The position numbers were made by a program, and so were the translations under genes. The notes below the pieces were generated by a model. That model saw only the letters and a list, made by a program, of their open reading frames with translations. It ran no database searches and was not told where the DNA came from. Positions 8,701 through 19,480 of a DNA stretch of 64,000 bases are shown here, one piece after another (positions within the stretch are counted from its first letter, which is position 1; each line of letters opens with the position of its first letter). The stretch comes from Citrobacter koseri (GTDB lineage: Bacteria; Pseudomonadota; Gammaproteobacteria; Enterobacterales; Enterobacteriaceae), in assembly GCA_900446925.1 (NCBI GenBank), contig UAVY01000007.1:124001-188000 (forward strand), written 5' to 3'.

Positions 8701-11260
8701 AATGGACGGTCGCTCCTTTATCATTAACGACGCTGCCGCCCTGGGTCGCCAGCATGGCGTAAAGCGTGTGGGTATACCATCTTTCCGGGTAGATATTGAT
8801 ACCGTTAATGAACTCTGGCGTTTGGTTAGAAAAGAGGGTGATATCGGCCCCTGCTTTGTTGTGTACGACCGTATCTTCGCCATTTGCACGGGTGATGGCA
8901 GAACGGTCATCTCCCGTATCGCCACTGCTTCCGTAGATGAGAATATTGCCGCTGTTGCTCGCTTCCGCTCCCTTATCGGCAAGGAGAACGTTGACTGTTC
9001 CGTGGGTGGTAATATCGCCCTGATTTTCAATCGTCGAGCCCTGGCCATGAGCTGACAGCAGGGCATTACTTCCGGTGGAGTAATTTAAGTTCAGATAGTC
9101 GGCGTTCACTTCAATCGTGGCGTCATCGGTAATGAGCAGGAGAGCCGCTATTATTAACGTTTGCCAGCGTTGCTGGCCACCTGTGATAGTGGTCATATCC
9201 ACGGTAGATTACCGCTTAGCGTTAACGTGTTGTCACCATCAATGTTGATACCGATAGCTTCAGAGCCAATAGACGCTTCGTTTTGGGAAAAGTCGATGTT
9301 TATACCACCGGCGACATTCACGGCGTTACCGCTGCCGCTGATATTGAGGCCGGTAACGCTCGAATACCCAGAGCTGACATCAGAACTGTCAAGATGGATA
9401 TTCATCGCGCCATCCAGATTGACCGTATTTTGATTGCCGTTGACGGTAATGCCTTGTAACTGCTCATCGCTTTTAATTTGAGCGTCTTGCGCGTAACCAG
9501 CCTCGATGTTCACATTACCCAGAATGGTTGTCGTATTCGTGTCGCCAGAAACGTTAAGACCGGTTGCCCCACGAAATACGCCGCTGCTGTCCTGAGCCGC
9601 AGTCACGTTAATATCGCCCGTCAGACTGACCTGCGATTCAGTACCGCTGATCAGCGTTCCCGTACCGTTAAGGCTGGTGTTGATATTACCTTTGTTGTTG
9701 AAGGTGTTTTGTGTACCGGCAACAACGAAGCCGACAGAGCCGTCGTTACGCACGGTGGTGGTGCCGCTGTTTATGAGTTCGCTTTCTTCGCCGTTGATGG
9801 TCAGGCCCGTCGCGCCATTCATAACCAGCAGGTCGCCATTCTGCGTCATGTCAGCGTTATTGCCCGTAATGGTGGCGATCGTTGAGCCAGCGCCGTCGAC
9901 GGCCATATTACCGGTATTGAGTACGCGGGCGTTGTCGCCATCGATGCGTACGCCCGTCGCGCCATCGGCGATGAGCTGATTACCTTCATTAATTACCAGC
10001 GCATTATCACCCTCAATGTACAACCCCGTAGAGCCGGCACCGCGGGTTGTCGAATGGCCTTTGTTATCGACGATAGCATCGTCACCGGTGATTTTGGCTC
10101 CGGTGCCGCCGTCAGAAACGTTTAATTCCCCTTCGTTGATGAGGCGAATGTCATTGCCGTTAATGATGGAACCGGTAGAACCTGCGCCGCTAATGCTGGA
10201 AGTCCCCGCATTGTCAATGAGGGGGTGTTATCACCATCGATAACGATGCCCGTACCGCCGCCGCTGATGGTGATATCGCCGGAGAGCGAGGTCGAGGTGC
10301 CATTGCCGGAAATTAACGCCCCGGTAGCGCCATCTACCGTACTTTTGCCTGAGATAGCGTTAGTGGTGCCGTCGCCGCTAATGACCAGGCCAACTGCGCT
10401 ATTGGTCACGGTGGAATCCCCGTTCAGCGGTATTACGGGTGTTATCGCCCGAGATAATGACGCCGGTACGATTTTTCCCGCTGATATCCAGTTCGCGATC
10501 GGTGGTGTGCGTCTTGCCGTCTCCGCTGACAACCTGAAGTATTGTTATCCGCGAGGATCAGATAGCCCCCGGCTGTCGTACTTCCAGTAAAAAGCCGTTG
10601 GCCTGAGCGCCTTCAATCACGGGCCGCGTTGCTGTCGGTAACGTTCCAGCCGGAAATCGCCAGCGTTTTGCCGTCCTGGGTGGTTAACTGCCACTGCGCG
10701 TCTTGTTCGGAATAACTGAGCGTGGCTTCGCCGAGGTGCTCGCCGTTATCCAGTTTGATGTCGTCGAAGTGCAGGGTGTCTGTGCCTTTATCCAGCGTCA
10801 CCCTGATTGCTGAAGGTCGTCACGGATGTGTCGTCAGGCGGTACTGGCGTATCACCGCCATCATCGGGCGGTGTGACGTCGCCGCCATCATCGGGAGGCG
10901 TTGGGGTGACATCTCCGCCGTCATCCGGCGGCGTTGGGGTAACGTCGCCCCCGTCGTCTGGCGGGACTGGCGTTGTTGAATGGTGGTGAGAGTCGCCGTC
11001 GCTGTGATTGCCAATGGCGATGCCCGCCGCCAGAGCCGCTACGCCACTGCGACCCATGCCCAATGGTTATCCTGCCCGGCTTCTGCCGTCAGACATTTCG
11101 CCGGTAAACTTATTGCGCTCCGCCTGAGATAACGACGAAATATTTACCGGACATTCTTTCTCATCTTCTGTATTCTCTGCCGCAATTGCCGGGCAGTAAT
11201 ATGTTTGCAGTGCAATCGCAATAACCCACTGCAAGGAGTTTTTTCCTTTGCATAAAACAT
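5714..11260 (-). CDS. Large type V autotransporter with beta-helix passenger (many frame breaks)
   Basis: About 1,840 residues when frames are joined. Order: signal peptide (basic start, then LQWVIAIALQTYYCPAIAA); a short segment with two Cys (ECPVNISSL and FTAKC); a second hydrophobic segment; His-rich HSDGDSHHHS; PPDDGGDVTPT tandem repeats; a long beta-helix of 24-25-residue repeats with GDNA and GATG motifs; and a C-terminal beta-barrel of about 270 residues ending MLNFKKTFR. The barrel inserts in the outer membrane and displays the passenger, probably as an adhesin. The frame breaks near 5938, 6008, 8476, 9206, 10221-10225, several times in 10430-10625, at 10801, and near 11040, 11103 and 11239-11244. 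I chose the ATG at 11260 because AGGA lies eight bases upstream. I cannot name a specific family member. The span is probably one intact gene with sequence errors. Confidence 0.8.
10831..10970 (-). repeat. 33-bp coding tandem repeat (PPDDGGDVTPT)
   Basis: About four imperfect copies of a unit encoding PPDDGGDVTPT, flanked by TPVPPDD on both sides. It forms an acidic, proline-rich extended linker between the N-terminal segment and the beta-helix of the autotransporter. Copy number may vary between strains by slippage. Confidence 0.85.
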
Positions 11261-11546
11261 AGTTGCCATCCTGTAAATAAAATAAGAAATATAAGGCGGC
11301 CCTGACAGACAACCTTTATTTGCAAAATTAATGAATGGCGCTATTTTGCCACTGACTACCCAGGGGGGCGTCAATCCAGCCTTTATTCTGCCGATATTTG
11401 TGCGGTGAATTTATTTAGCGAATAAAAAAGAGATAATGGCTGTTTTGTGCGGTATTTTATTGCGTTATTCTTTTTTTATATTTACGCAATGAATGGATTT
11501 AGCTTATTTAAAGTGTAATGTAAGAATGAATGATCGTTAAAGTGTT
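11261..11546. other. AT-rich intergenic region upstream of the autotransporter
   Basis: No credible gene. From about 11380 the DNA is much richer in A and T than its neighbours (runs such as AATAAAAAAGAG and CTTTTTTTATATTTAC). It lies between the cysG terminator and the autotransporter start, so it must hold the autotransporter promoter. The composition is what H-NS-silenced accessory promoters often look like (inference). Confidence 0.5.
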
Positions 11547-11575
11547 AAAAAAAAGATGCCCTGATATAGGGCATC
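11547..11575 (-). terminator. Terminator after cysG
   Basis: Stem GATGCCCT/AGGGCATC with a short loop, followed on the minus strand by T8. It ends the tsgA/nir/cysG transcription unit. Confidence 0.9.
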
Positions 11576-11583
11576 TATATTTA

Positions 11584-12963
11584 TTAATGGTTTGAGAACC
11601 AGTTTAGCTTATCGCGTAACGCGACCACCCGACCGACAATAATCAGCGCCGGGCTTTCGACCTGTTTCGCCAGCTCGCCTAATTGCGCAAGAACGCCGCT
11701 GACCACGCGCTGCTTGACGGCCGTACCGTTTTCAACCAGCGCCACAGGCATATCGGCCTGCATACCAAATGCGATCAGCTTCTCCTGAATGGTCGCCGCC
11801 TGATTCAGGCCCCATATAGAACACCAGCGTTTGTTTCCTCCGCCGCCAGGTTTTCCCAGTCCAGCTCGCCGCCCGTTTTCAGGTGCCCGGTGACCAGACG
11901 CACGCTTTGCGCGTAGTCGCGGTGAGTCAGCGGAACGCCGGAATAAGCCGAGCACCCGGAGGCCGCGGTAATACCGGGAACAACCGAGAACGGAATGCCG
12001 GCGTGGCACAGCGTTTCCCAGCTCTTCGCCGCCGCGACCGAAGATAAACGGATCGCCGCCTTTCAGACGCCACCACGCGTTTGCCTTTCTGCGCTTCTCG
12101 CAGCAGGATCTGGTTAATCTCTTCCTGCGGAACGCAGTGATAGCCCGCGCGTTTGCCAACGAACACGCGGTCAGCGTCGCGGCGCACCAGATTCATAATG
12201 TCGTCGGAGACCAGACGGTCATACACCACCACATCCGCCTGTTGGATCTGTTGTAACCCTTTCAGCGTCAGCAGCCCGGCGTCGCCAGGGCCCGCGCCCA
12301 CCAGCACCACTTCACCACGGTGATCCAGCGGTTCGCTCAGCATCTGCTCGGTGATCTCCGACACCGCTTTCGCATCGGCATTCGCCAGCGACTGCGCGAG
12401 CCTGTCGTTGATGAACAGTTTTTCCCAGAAGCGACGGCGCTCGCCCATTGTGGCGAACTGCTTTTTCACCCGCGCGCGGAGCTGGCCGGCGTAATGCGCA
12501 ACCTGGCCGAGGTGCTGGGGCAGCAAGGACTCCAGTTTCTCGCGCAGCAAGCGTTGCAAGAACGGGCGAAGTGCCGCCGGGAGGAGACCGCCACCATCAG
12601 CGGCGACGGTCGATAATGGAGGGCATGATGAAACTGGCGGCTTTTGGCGCATCGACCACGTTGCAGAAAATGCGGCGTGATTCAGCGGCTTCGCTCACCT
12701 GCTGGTTCACGGCGTCATCATCGGTCGCGGCGATGCCAGCCAGCATCCGTCGAGCAGGGATTCTTCGAATGCCCCTTCAACTAACGTCAACATGCCTTCA
12801 TTTGCCCACACGGTGAAACTGCCGGAATAAACGCCAGCGCGTTGACCGTTAATCGAGCGCCTGCTTCCAGCAGTAACCGCGCTTTGCGTTCTGCGACATC
12901 GCCACCGCCGACGAGCAGACAGTCACGATCGCGTAATTGACAAAATATAGGCAAATGGTCCAC
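11584..12963 (-). CDS. cysG: Siroheme synthase CysG (several frame breaks)
   Basis: Bifunctional enzyme: the N-terminal half is the precorrin-2 dehydrogenase/ferrochelatase (Rossmann motif [15 protein letters not shown]), the C-terminal half the SAM-dependent uroporphyrinogen-III methyltransferase ([15 protein letters not shown], then [17 protein letters not shown]). It makes the siroheme used by NirB and sulfite reductase. The end [11 protein letters not shown] matches E. coli. I chose the GTG start ([10 protein letters not shown]), seven bases after GAGG. About ten single-base indels lie between 11810 and 12830; the span is 1,380 nt against 1,374 expected for 457 codons plus stop, which fits an excess of insertions. 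Confidence 0.88.
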
Positions 12964-12974
12964 GACATTACCTC

Positions 12975-13785
12975 TTAATTATTGGCAGTAGCTTCAGTTT
13001 GATTGATTTTTGCCGGAGCCGGACGCTCCGCTTTTGGCGTAGCATACCAATAACCTAATCCCATGAATACGACACCGGACAAAGTATTGCCGAGAGTCAC
13101 CCACAGCAGGTTATGACCAATTCCCGCCAGCGTGTAGGCGTCGCCGTGATGGCCGAACCAGGAGAGGGCGAACAGCGTCATGTTGGCGACGGAGTGCTCG
13201 TAGCCGGACGCGATGAACGCCAGCAGGCACCACCAGATAGCGAGGAATTTCGCCGCGCCTTCGGTACGAATCGCCATCCAGATCGCCAGGCAAACCAGCC
13301 AGTTGCACAGCGCGCCTTTAAAGAACAGTACCGTGGCGGGCGCGGTGGTTTTCGCCAGCGCAACCGTGTGAACGATGCTGGTATCGACCGGCAGCAGACT
13401 GCCGCCGCCCCAGCTATACAGCAGCGCGACGAACACGGAGCCCACCAGGTTGCCCAGCCAGGTTTGCGGCAGAATCGCCCACATCTGACCGTGGCTGATG
13501 GTGCCCGCTTTTACGCCGAGCGTCAGGAACATGGTATGACCGGTAAAGAGTTCAGAACCGGCGATGATCACCAGCGTTAAGGCGATGCCGAAGGTAGCGC
13601 CCATCCACCAGCGGGCGAACGGAAGGGTCAAGCAGGTTGCCGAGAGTGAAAATAAGAATGATGCCGAGACCGACGTAGGCGCCGGCCATTGCGGAACTCA
13701 CCCAGAAACCGAGCGGATTATTTGCCGACAGGCGTGCAATGCGCGCAGCGTTAGCCGCACACTTGTTAATAGTGTCTGTAAACAT
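12975..13785 (-). CDS. nirC: Nitrite transporter NirC (one frame break)
   Basis: Formate/nitrite transporter family channel of the inner membrane, about 269 residues with six membrane helices (for example [18 protein letters not shown] and [14 protein letters not shown]). It exports or imports nitrite for the cytoplasmic NirBD reductase. The frame breaks near 13615 where one extra base turns PLVMGATF into [20 protein letters not shown] precedes the ATG. A copy of this ribosome site and the first codons is repeated upstream (see the duplicated unit). Overall identity to E. coli NirC is obvious by eye. Confidence 0.92.
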
Positions 13786-13914
13786 TTGATTATCCTTGAA
13801 GTAAAAACAATAAAATTAAAAAAGAAATCGTAAAACCGTAGGCCGGATAAGGCATTTATGCCGCCATCCGGCCGGTATGTTTGCCTGATGGCGCTGCGCT
13901 TATCAGGCCTACAA
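13778..13914. repeat. Duplicated unit, copy A: nirC start region plus BIME
   Basis: Contains the nirC ATG and leader (CCTTGAAGTAAAAACAATAA on the plus strand) and a two-REP BIME at 13838-13913. Copy B at 13924-14052 repeats the same order in direct orientation. Copy A carries about ten extra bases (TTAAAAAAGA) between leader and BIME. Confidence 0.88.
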
Positions 13915-13923
13915 AATCGGGCC

Positions 13924-14052
13924 TGTAACCATTTGATTGTCCTTGAAGTAAAAACAATAAAAATCGTAAAGCCGTAGGCCGGATAAGGCATTTATGCCGC
14001 CATCCGGCGGTATGTTTTGCCTGATGGCGCTGCGCCTTATCAGGCCTACAAA
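13924..14052. repeat. Duplicated unit, copy B: vestigial nirC start plus BIME
   Basis: Direct repeat of copy A. On the minus strand it keeps AAGGACAATCAA-ATG followed by seven codons (MVTGPIL) and a TAG. These align with the nirC start MFTDTIN, so the duplication included the first codons of nirC. The BIME part is 13974-14050. Confidence 0.85.
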
Positions 14053-14057
14053 GACGT

Positions 14058-14086
14058 CAAAAAGGGGAGGCCGTTGCGCCTCCCCC
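14058..14086 (-). terminator. Terminator-like hairpin between nirD and nirC
   Basis: Stem GGGGAGG/CCTCCCC, followed on the minus strand by T5. It sits directly after nirD, so it may attenuate transcription into nirC and cysG. Confidence 0.75.
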
Positions 14087-14093
14087 AAATTCA

Positions 14094-14420
14094 TCAACCG
14101 CGCAGTTGCACCACGCCGTCTTTCACGCGAGCTTCGTAGTGCGCGACGGAATGGCTTTCATCTTCCATGCACAGACCGTCGCTCAGACGGAAACGCTGTT
14201 TTTTCAGCGGGCTGGCAACCCACAGTTCGCCCTGATGCTCGGCAATCAACCCGCGTGACAGCACGCTGGACTCAAAAAACGGGTCGATGTTGCTGATCGC
14301 GAATACCTGGTCGCTGTGATATGGACGGAAAATGGCGACCTGCTTTTCGCCTAACAGCGCGCAGACGCCGGTTTCCGGCAGAATGTCATCGATTTTGCAG
14401 ATGTTTTTCCACTGGCTCAT
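14094..14420 (-). CDS. nirD: Nitrite reductase small subunit NirD
   Basis: A 108-residue Rieske-like subunit of NADH-dependent cytoplasmic nitrite reductase, the same length as in E. coli (MSQWKNICKIDDILPETGVC at the start). As in enteric NirD, the usual Rieske Cys/His cluster ligands are absent, so it is structural. The start overlaps the nirB stop by four bases, giving coupled translation and NirBD stoichiometry. The gene is intact. Confidence 0.95.
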   Translation of the reverse strand: MSQWKNICKIDDILPETGVCALLGEKQVAIFRPYHSDQVFAISNIDPFFESSVLSRGLIAEHQGELWVASPLKKQRFRLSDGLCMEDESHSVAHYEARVKDGVVQLRG

Positions 14421-16969
14421 GCGTTTTCCTCCACCAGAGTTACCGGAATGCGTTCGTACGGCGTCGCCGGACGATGCTGTTCACGCTCAGGAACCACCTG
14501 AACATTCGGGTCGCGCTTATCGCTGTTGATAAAGTGTCTGAAACGAACCTGCGCAGACGGTGTATTTACGGTCTCCGTCCACTCGCACACCACCGCTTCA
14601 CGCAGGCGGGTCATCTCTTCTTCCAGATGTGCGTTCAGGCCCAGTTTGTCGTCGATGATGACCGACTTCAGGTAGTCGATACCGCCTTCCAGGTTATCTA
14701 ACCACGGTGCGGTACGGGTCAGTTTGTCGGCGGTACGGATGTAGAACATCATGAAGCGGTCGAGGTATTTAACCAGCGTTTCGCCGGTCGATATCCGCCG
14801 CCAGCAGGTCCGCATGACGCGGTTTCATCCCGCCGTTGCCGCAGACGTACAGGTTCCAGCCTTTTTCCGTGGCGATAATCCCCACGTCTTTACCCTGGGC
14901 TTCCGCACATTCACGGGTACAGCCGGAGACGCCAAATTTCATTTTGTGCGGGGTACGGATGCCTTTGTAGCGGTTTTCCAGCTCGACGCCGAAGCCGACG
15001 CTATCGCCCACGCCATAGCGGCACCAGGTGCTGCCCACGCAGGTTTTCGCCATACGCAGCGCTTTGGCATACGCGTGACCGGTTTCGAAGCCCGCTTCAA
15101 TCAGCTGACGCCAGATTTCCGGCAGATCGTCTTTCTGCGCGCCGAACAGACCAATACGCTGAGAACCGGTAATTTTGGTGTACAGGTTAAACTCACGCGC
15201 GATGCGACCTACGGCCACCAGACCTTCCGGCGTGATTTCGCCGCCCGCAGAACGCGGGATCACGGAGTAGGTGCCGTCTTTCTGGATGTTCGCCCAGGAA
15301 GTTGTCGTTGGTATCCTGTAGCGGGGGTGTGCTGCGGCTTCAGAATGTATTCGTTCCAAGCAGGAGGCCAGCAGAGAACCGACGGTCGGTTTACACCACT
15401 TCGCAGCCGTAGCCTTTACCGTGTTTCGCCAGCAGTTCTTCAAAGGTTTTAATGCCTTCCACGCGGATGAGGTGGAACAGTTCCTGGCGCGAGTACGCAA
15501 AGTGCTCACACAGGTTGTTGTTTACTTCAATACCCTGTTTCGCCAGTTCGGCATTCAGAACCTGAGTAACCAGCGGAATACAGCCGCCGCAGCCAGTACC
15601 GGCTTTGGTTTCCGCTTTCAGCGCCGCAACGGTGTGGCAGCCTTTGTTGATGGCGGCGACCAGCATCCCTTTGGTGACGTCAAAGCAGGAACAGATTTGC
15701 GCGCTGTCCGGCAGTTTATCAACGCCAATGGAAGGGCTTACCGCTGCCAGAATGCGCCGGCAGGATCAGCGAGTCCGGGTTTTCCGGCAGTTCAATCGCG
15801 TTCAGCACCAGTTGCAGCAGGTTGCCGTAATCGCTGGTATCGGCCCACCAGTACCGCGCCGAGCAGGGTTTTGTTGTCTTCGCTGACGATGAGGCGTTTG
15901 TAGACCTCTTTGCTTTCGTCGAGGTAAACGTAGCTACGCGCGCCCGGCGTGCGGCCATGCGCATCGCCAATGCCGCCGACGTCCACGCCCAGCAGTTTCA
16001 GCTTGGCGCTGAGGTCTGCGCCTTCAAACACGTTTTCGGTTTCGAGGATGTGGTCAACGGCAACCTGCGCCATTTTGTAGCCAGGCGCGACCAGACCGTA
16101 CACGCGGTTGTTCCAGCTGGCGCATTCGCCAATCGCGTAGATATCCGGGTCAGACGTCTGACAGGCGTCGTTAATCACAATACCGCCGCGCTGAGCGACG
16201 TCCAGGCCGCACTGGGTGGCCAGTTTGTCACGCGGGCGGATACCGGTAGAGAAAACGATGAAGTCGACTTCCAGCTCGCTACCGTCGGCAAAACGCATGG
16301 TTTTACGCGCTTCGGTGCCTTCCTGAACGATCTCTTTGGTGTTTTTGCTGGTGTGTACGCGCACGCCCATGCTTTCGATTTTTACGGCGTAGCTGCTCAC
16401 CGGCCCATCTGATCCAGCTGTTCTGCCATCAGCATGGGGGCAAATTCGATAACGTGGGTTTCGACGCCTAAGTTTTTCAGCGCGCCAGCGGCTTCCAGAC
16501 CCAGCAGGCCGCCGCCGACCACCGCGCCGCGTTTGCTGCGACGGGCGCAGGCTTCAATGGCGTTGAGATCTTCAATGGTACGGTAAACAAAGCAGTCCTG
16601 AGTTTCGGAACCTTTAATTGGCGGGATCCACGGGTAGGAGCCGGTCGCCATGATCAGTTTATCGTAATAGACCGTACGACCCGCGCTGGAGTGGATGACC
16701 TTCTCCTGACGGTTGATCGTAATGGCGCGTTCGCCGACCAGAACGTTAACGCCGTGCTTCTCATAAAAGCCTTCACGCACCAGAGACAGCTCTTCAGCGG
16801 TGTGGTGGGAGAAGTAGGAAGACAGGTGGACACGGTCGTATGCTTTGCGGGGTTCTTCACAGAATACGGTAATGTCAAAATTGGCAGCGTCGGATTTATC
16901 AAGAAGGTCCTCAATAAAGCGATGGCCGACCATACCATTACCGATAATAGCGAGTCTGACTTTGCTCAT
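14417..16969 (-). CDS. nirB: NADH-nitrite reductase large subunit NirB (about nine inserted bases)
   Basis: Reduces nitrite to ammonium in the cytoplasm with NADH. Order: FAD/NAD-binding pyridine-nucleotide oxidoreductase half (starts SKVRLAIIGNGMVGHRFIED); a BFD-like [2Fe-2S] domain (ICSCFDVTKG and GTGCGGC); then the siroheme/[4Fe-4S] domain with Cys ligands in TCVGSTWCRYG and VSGCTRECAEAQGKD. Frames change near 14789, four times in 15295-15395, near 15755, 15845, 16384 and 16404. Each is explained by one extra base; the span is 2,553 nt against 2,544 for the 847-residue E. coli protein, exactly nine too many. It is almost certainly intact in the organism. Confidence 0.93.
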
Positions 16970-17027
16970 TTTTGCCTCGATTTCTTTTCTATTACTGCCT
17001 ACCTTAACGATTCAGCAACCCCGCTTA

Positions 17028-17041
17028 TTGATGTAAATCAA
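17028..17041 (-). promoter_or_regulatory. FNR site of the nirB promoter
   Basis: TTGATGTAAATCAA on the plus strand is a near-perfect FNR dyad. E. coli nirB has the same element centred at -41.5, where FNR activates in anaerobiosis. By that spacing, transcription starts close to 16993. Confidence 0.92.
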
Positions 17042-17054
17042 ATTCGGCCTTATA

Positions 17055-17070
17055 TACTCCTTAAGAGGTA
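17055..17070 (-). promoter_or_regulatory. NarL/NarP site of the nirB promoter
   Basis: TACTCCTTAAGAGGTA is a 7-2-7 inverted heptamer. Its centre lies 28 bases from the FNR site centre, the spacing of the -69.5 NarL/NarP site in E. coli, so nitrate and nitrite control is conserved. Confidence 0.9.
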
Positions 17071-17256
17071 TATTGCTGATTTGTCAGCGTTTTTATAAGT
17101 CACGGAATTGTCAGACATTTCGTTGTTGTGCAAATAACGTACAAAATGAGGGGTTATTAGCGTAAGAAGGTCTACCTCTAAAGAATGCGAGGTCTACGCC
17201 GTCAGGAGGAGGGGGAAATTGCGCGAAAAAGCAGGATTAAAAAGCCGGGCTAAAAA

Positions 17257-17330
17257 GCCGGATGGCGACGCTATGCGTCTTATCCGGCCTACAAGTTACA
17301 TGTAGGCCCGGTAAGCTTGCGCCACCGGGC
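17257..17330. repeat. REP/BIME between tsgA and nirB
   Basis: Two inverted units: GCCGGATGGCG through TTATCCGGCCTAC, and GTAGGCCCGGTAAG through CACCGGGC. The remainder of this 370-base gap (16970-17339) holds the nirB promoter elements. Confidence 0.88.
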
Positions 17331-17339
17331 AAATCATCA

Positions 17340-18521
17340 TCAGTGCGCTGCTGGCACGTTATGCTGGCGATGACGGGTAACAAACCCGAGGATAAAGCAC
17401 ATCACAAACACCACGGCATACAGACCGTTTGCGGTGAGCAACGCGGCCTGTGGGCCGCTGTGCGCCACGATTGGGCCTGTCACCACGAAGGTCAGCATGG
17501 TGCCAATGGTGCCGCAGGTCAGCACAAAGTTAACCAGCTTCGGCGACGGCACTTTGGTTTGCTGCGAACCCAGCGTAATGATTGAGGTGTAAATGGCGCT
17601 GGAGAAGAAGCCGAGCGTCAGAATAAACCACGCCATATGCTCCGGCTGGGCCTTAATGAACAGGTACATCAGCACCGCCGCCAGACCCGCCAGTACCGTC
17701 AGGATACGTTGCAGATCAAAGAAGCGCAGAATGAAGCTGAAGGCCCACATGCCGAACATGTACGACATCCAGAAATCGCTGACCAGCGTACCGGCGTCGT
17801 TCAGGCTCATGCCCAGGCCTTTGGCGTATTCCGGCACCCAGGAGATGAAACCTAACTGACCGAGGATGTAGCACAGCGCGGCGATGGACAGGAACAGAAC
17901 GCCAATGCCCCATTTCTCTTTTACCACTGGCGTTTCCGTTTTCTGCGCGTGTTTACCCAGCGCCGGAAATTCGCAGCCGAAGGTCAGGGATGAAAATCGC
18001 CACGTAGACCAGACCGATGCAGGCGTATACCCAGTACCACTCAATGCTGCGCGCCAGCAGGTAAGCGACGACCATCGGGAAGATCATCCCGGCCATACTG
18101 AAGAAGGAGTCGGTGAACAGCAGGCGAGAACCACGCTGACGGCCTTCATACATCTGGGTGATCAGGAAAGTACCGATCGACATGGTGATACCGCTCACCA
18201 GACCAGTACAAACATTGCCGCAGAGAAAAGCGCCAGGCTATGGCTGAGCATCAGCCCGGCCACGGCCAGCACCATCAACACAAAGCCAAAACGCAGCTGC
18301 GTTTTCAGCGGGATAATTTCCATCAGCCAGGCATTCAGGAAAATAGAGATCAGGATACCGGCGTTAAGAAAGGTGAATGTGTTACTCATACTGGAAACGG
18401 GCAGGTTGAAATACTCTGCAATGTTTCCCATCACCATCCCGGTGACAATTACCAACGCGCCTGTCAGGGCGTAGGAGAGAAAGCTAATCCATGTGAGCTT
18501 GATGCGATTGCTGTTAGTCAT
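17340..18521 (-). CDS. tsgA: TsgA, major-facilitator family membrane protein (two compensating frame breaks)
   Basis: Inner membrane MFS protein of 393 residues with about 12 helices, matching E. coli TsgA/YhfC (start [20 protein letters not shown]). Its substrate is not established; tsgA was named for tellurite/selenite-related phenotypes. Frames shift near 18199 (one G lost in GTACTGG-TCTGG) and near 17990 (one extra C before [16 protein letters not shown]). The two cancel, so the span is exactly 394 codons. It lies upstream of nirB on the same strand, as in E. coli. Confidence 0.9.
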
Positions 18522-18642
18522 GACTGGCCTGTGTATAGAGGTGTAAAGCGCGTTGACAGCGCCGTGAGCGGGCAGATTTTAGGCGTTTTAGTGATGTATT
18601 TAAATGTTTATTAGCAATTACTGTAAGCGTTACATTTTTTAA

Positions 18643-18658
18643 CGTGACGGTGATCACA
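18643..18658 (+). promoter_or_regulatory. CRP site upstream of ppiA
   Basis: CGTGA-N6-TCACA is one mismatch from the consensus TGTGA-N6-TCACA. It lies in the divergent tsgA/ppiA gap about 145 bases before the ppiA start. E. coli ppiA is known to be controlled by CRP. Confidence 0.75.
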
Positions 18659-18792
18659 TTAATATGCCGAAAAGCACAACAAAATCGTAAGGTTACATTT
18701 GTTTCAGATACGTAAAATTAGGTAAAGGGCTGGCCTGCTCCTTGAAGGCTCTTTAGAATCAATCTACTTGCTTTTGTTACTGCTCTCGTTAA

Positions 18793-19374
<582 letters not shown>

Positions 19375-19383
19375 TGGCATTCT

Positions 19384-19406
19384 GCGCGGGCCAGCAATGC
19401 CCGCGC
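19384..19406 (+). terminator. GC-rich hairpin after ppiA
   Basis: Perfect eight-base stem GCGCGGGC/GCCCGCGC with a seven-base loop, just after the ppiA stop. No T tract follows, so termination would be weak. Confidence 0.5.
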
Positions 19407-19480
19407 GATTCCTGACCTCTGCGTAACCTGAATTTGCTGCTTATACTTGTGGCAAGTGCAGGCACATTCAGGGAGGTCTC

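Noticed and set aside
10831..10970. CRISPR-like array
   Set aside because: 33-bp units are contiguous, without spacers, and stay in frame as protein repeats.
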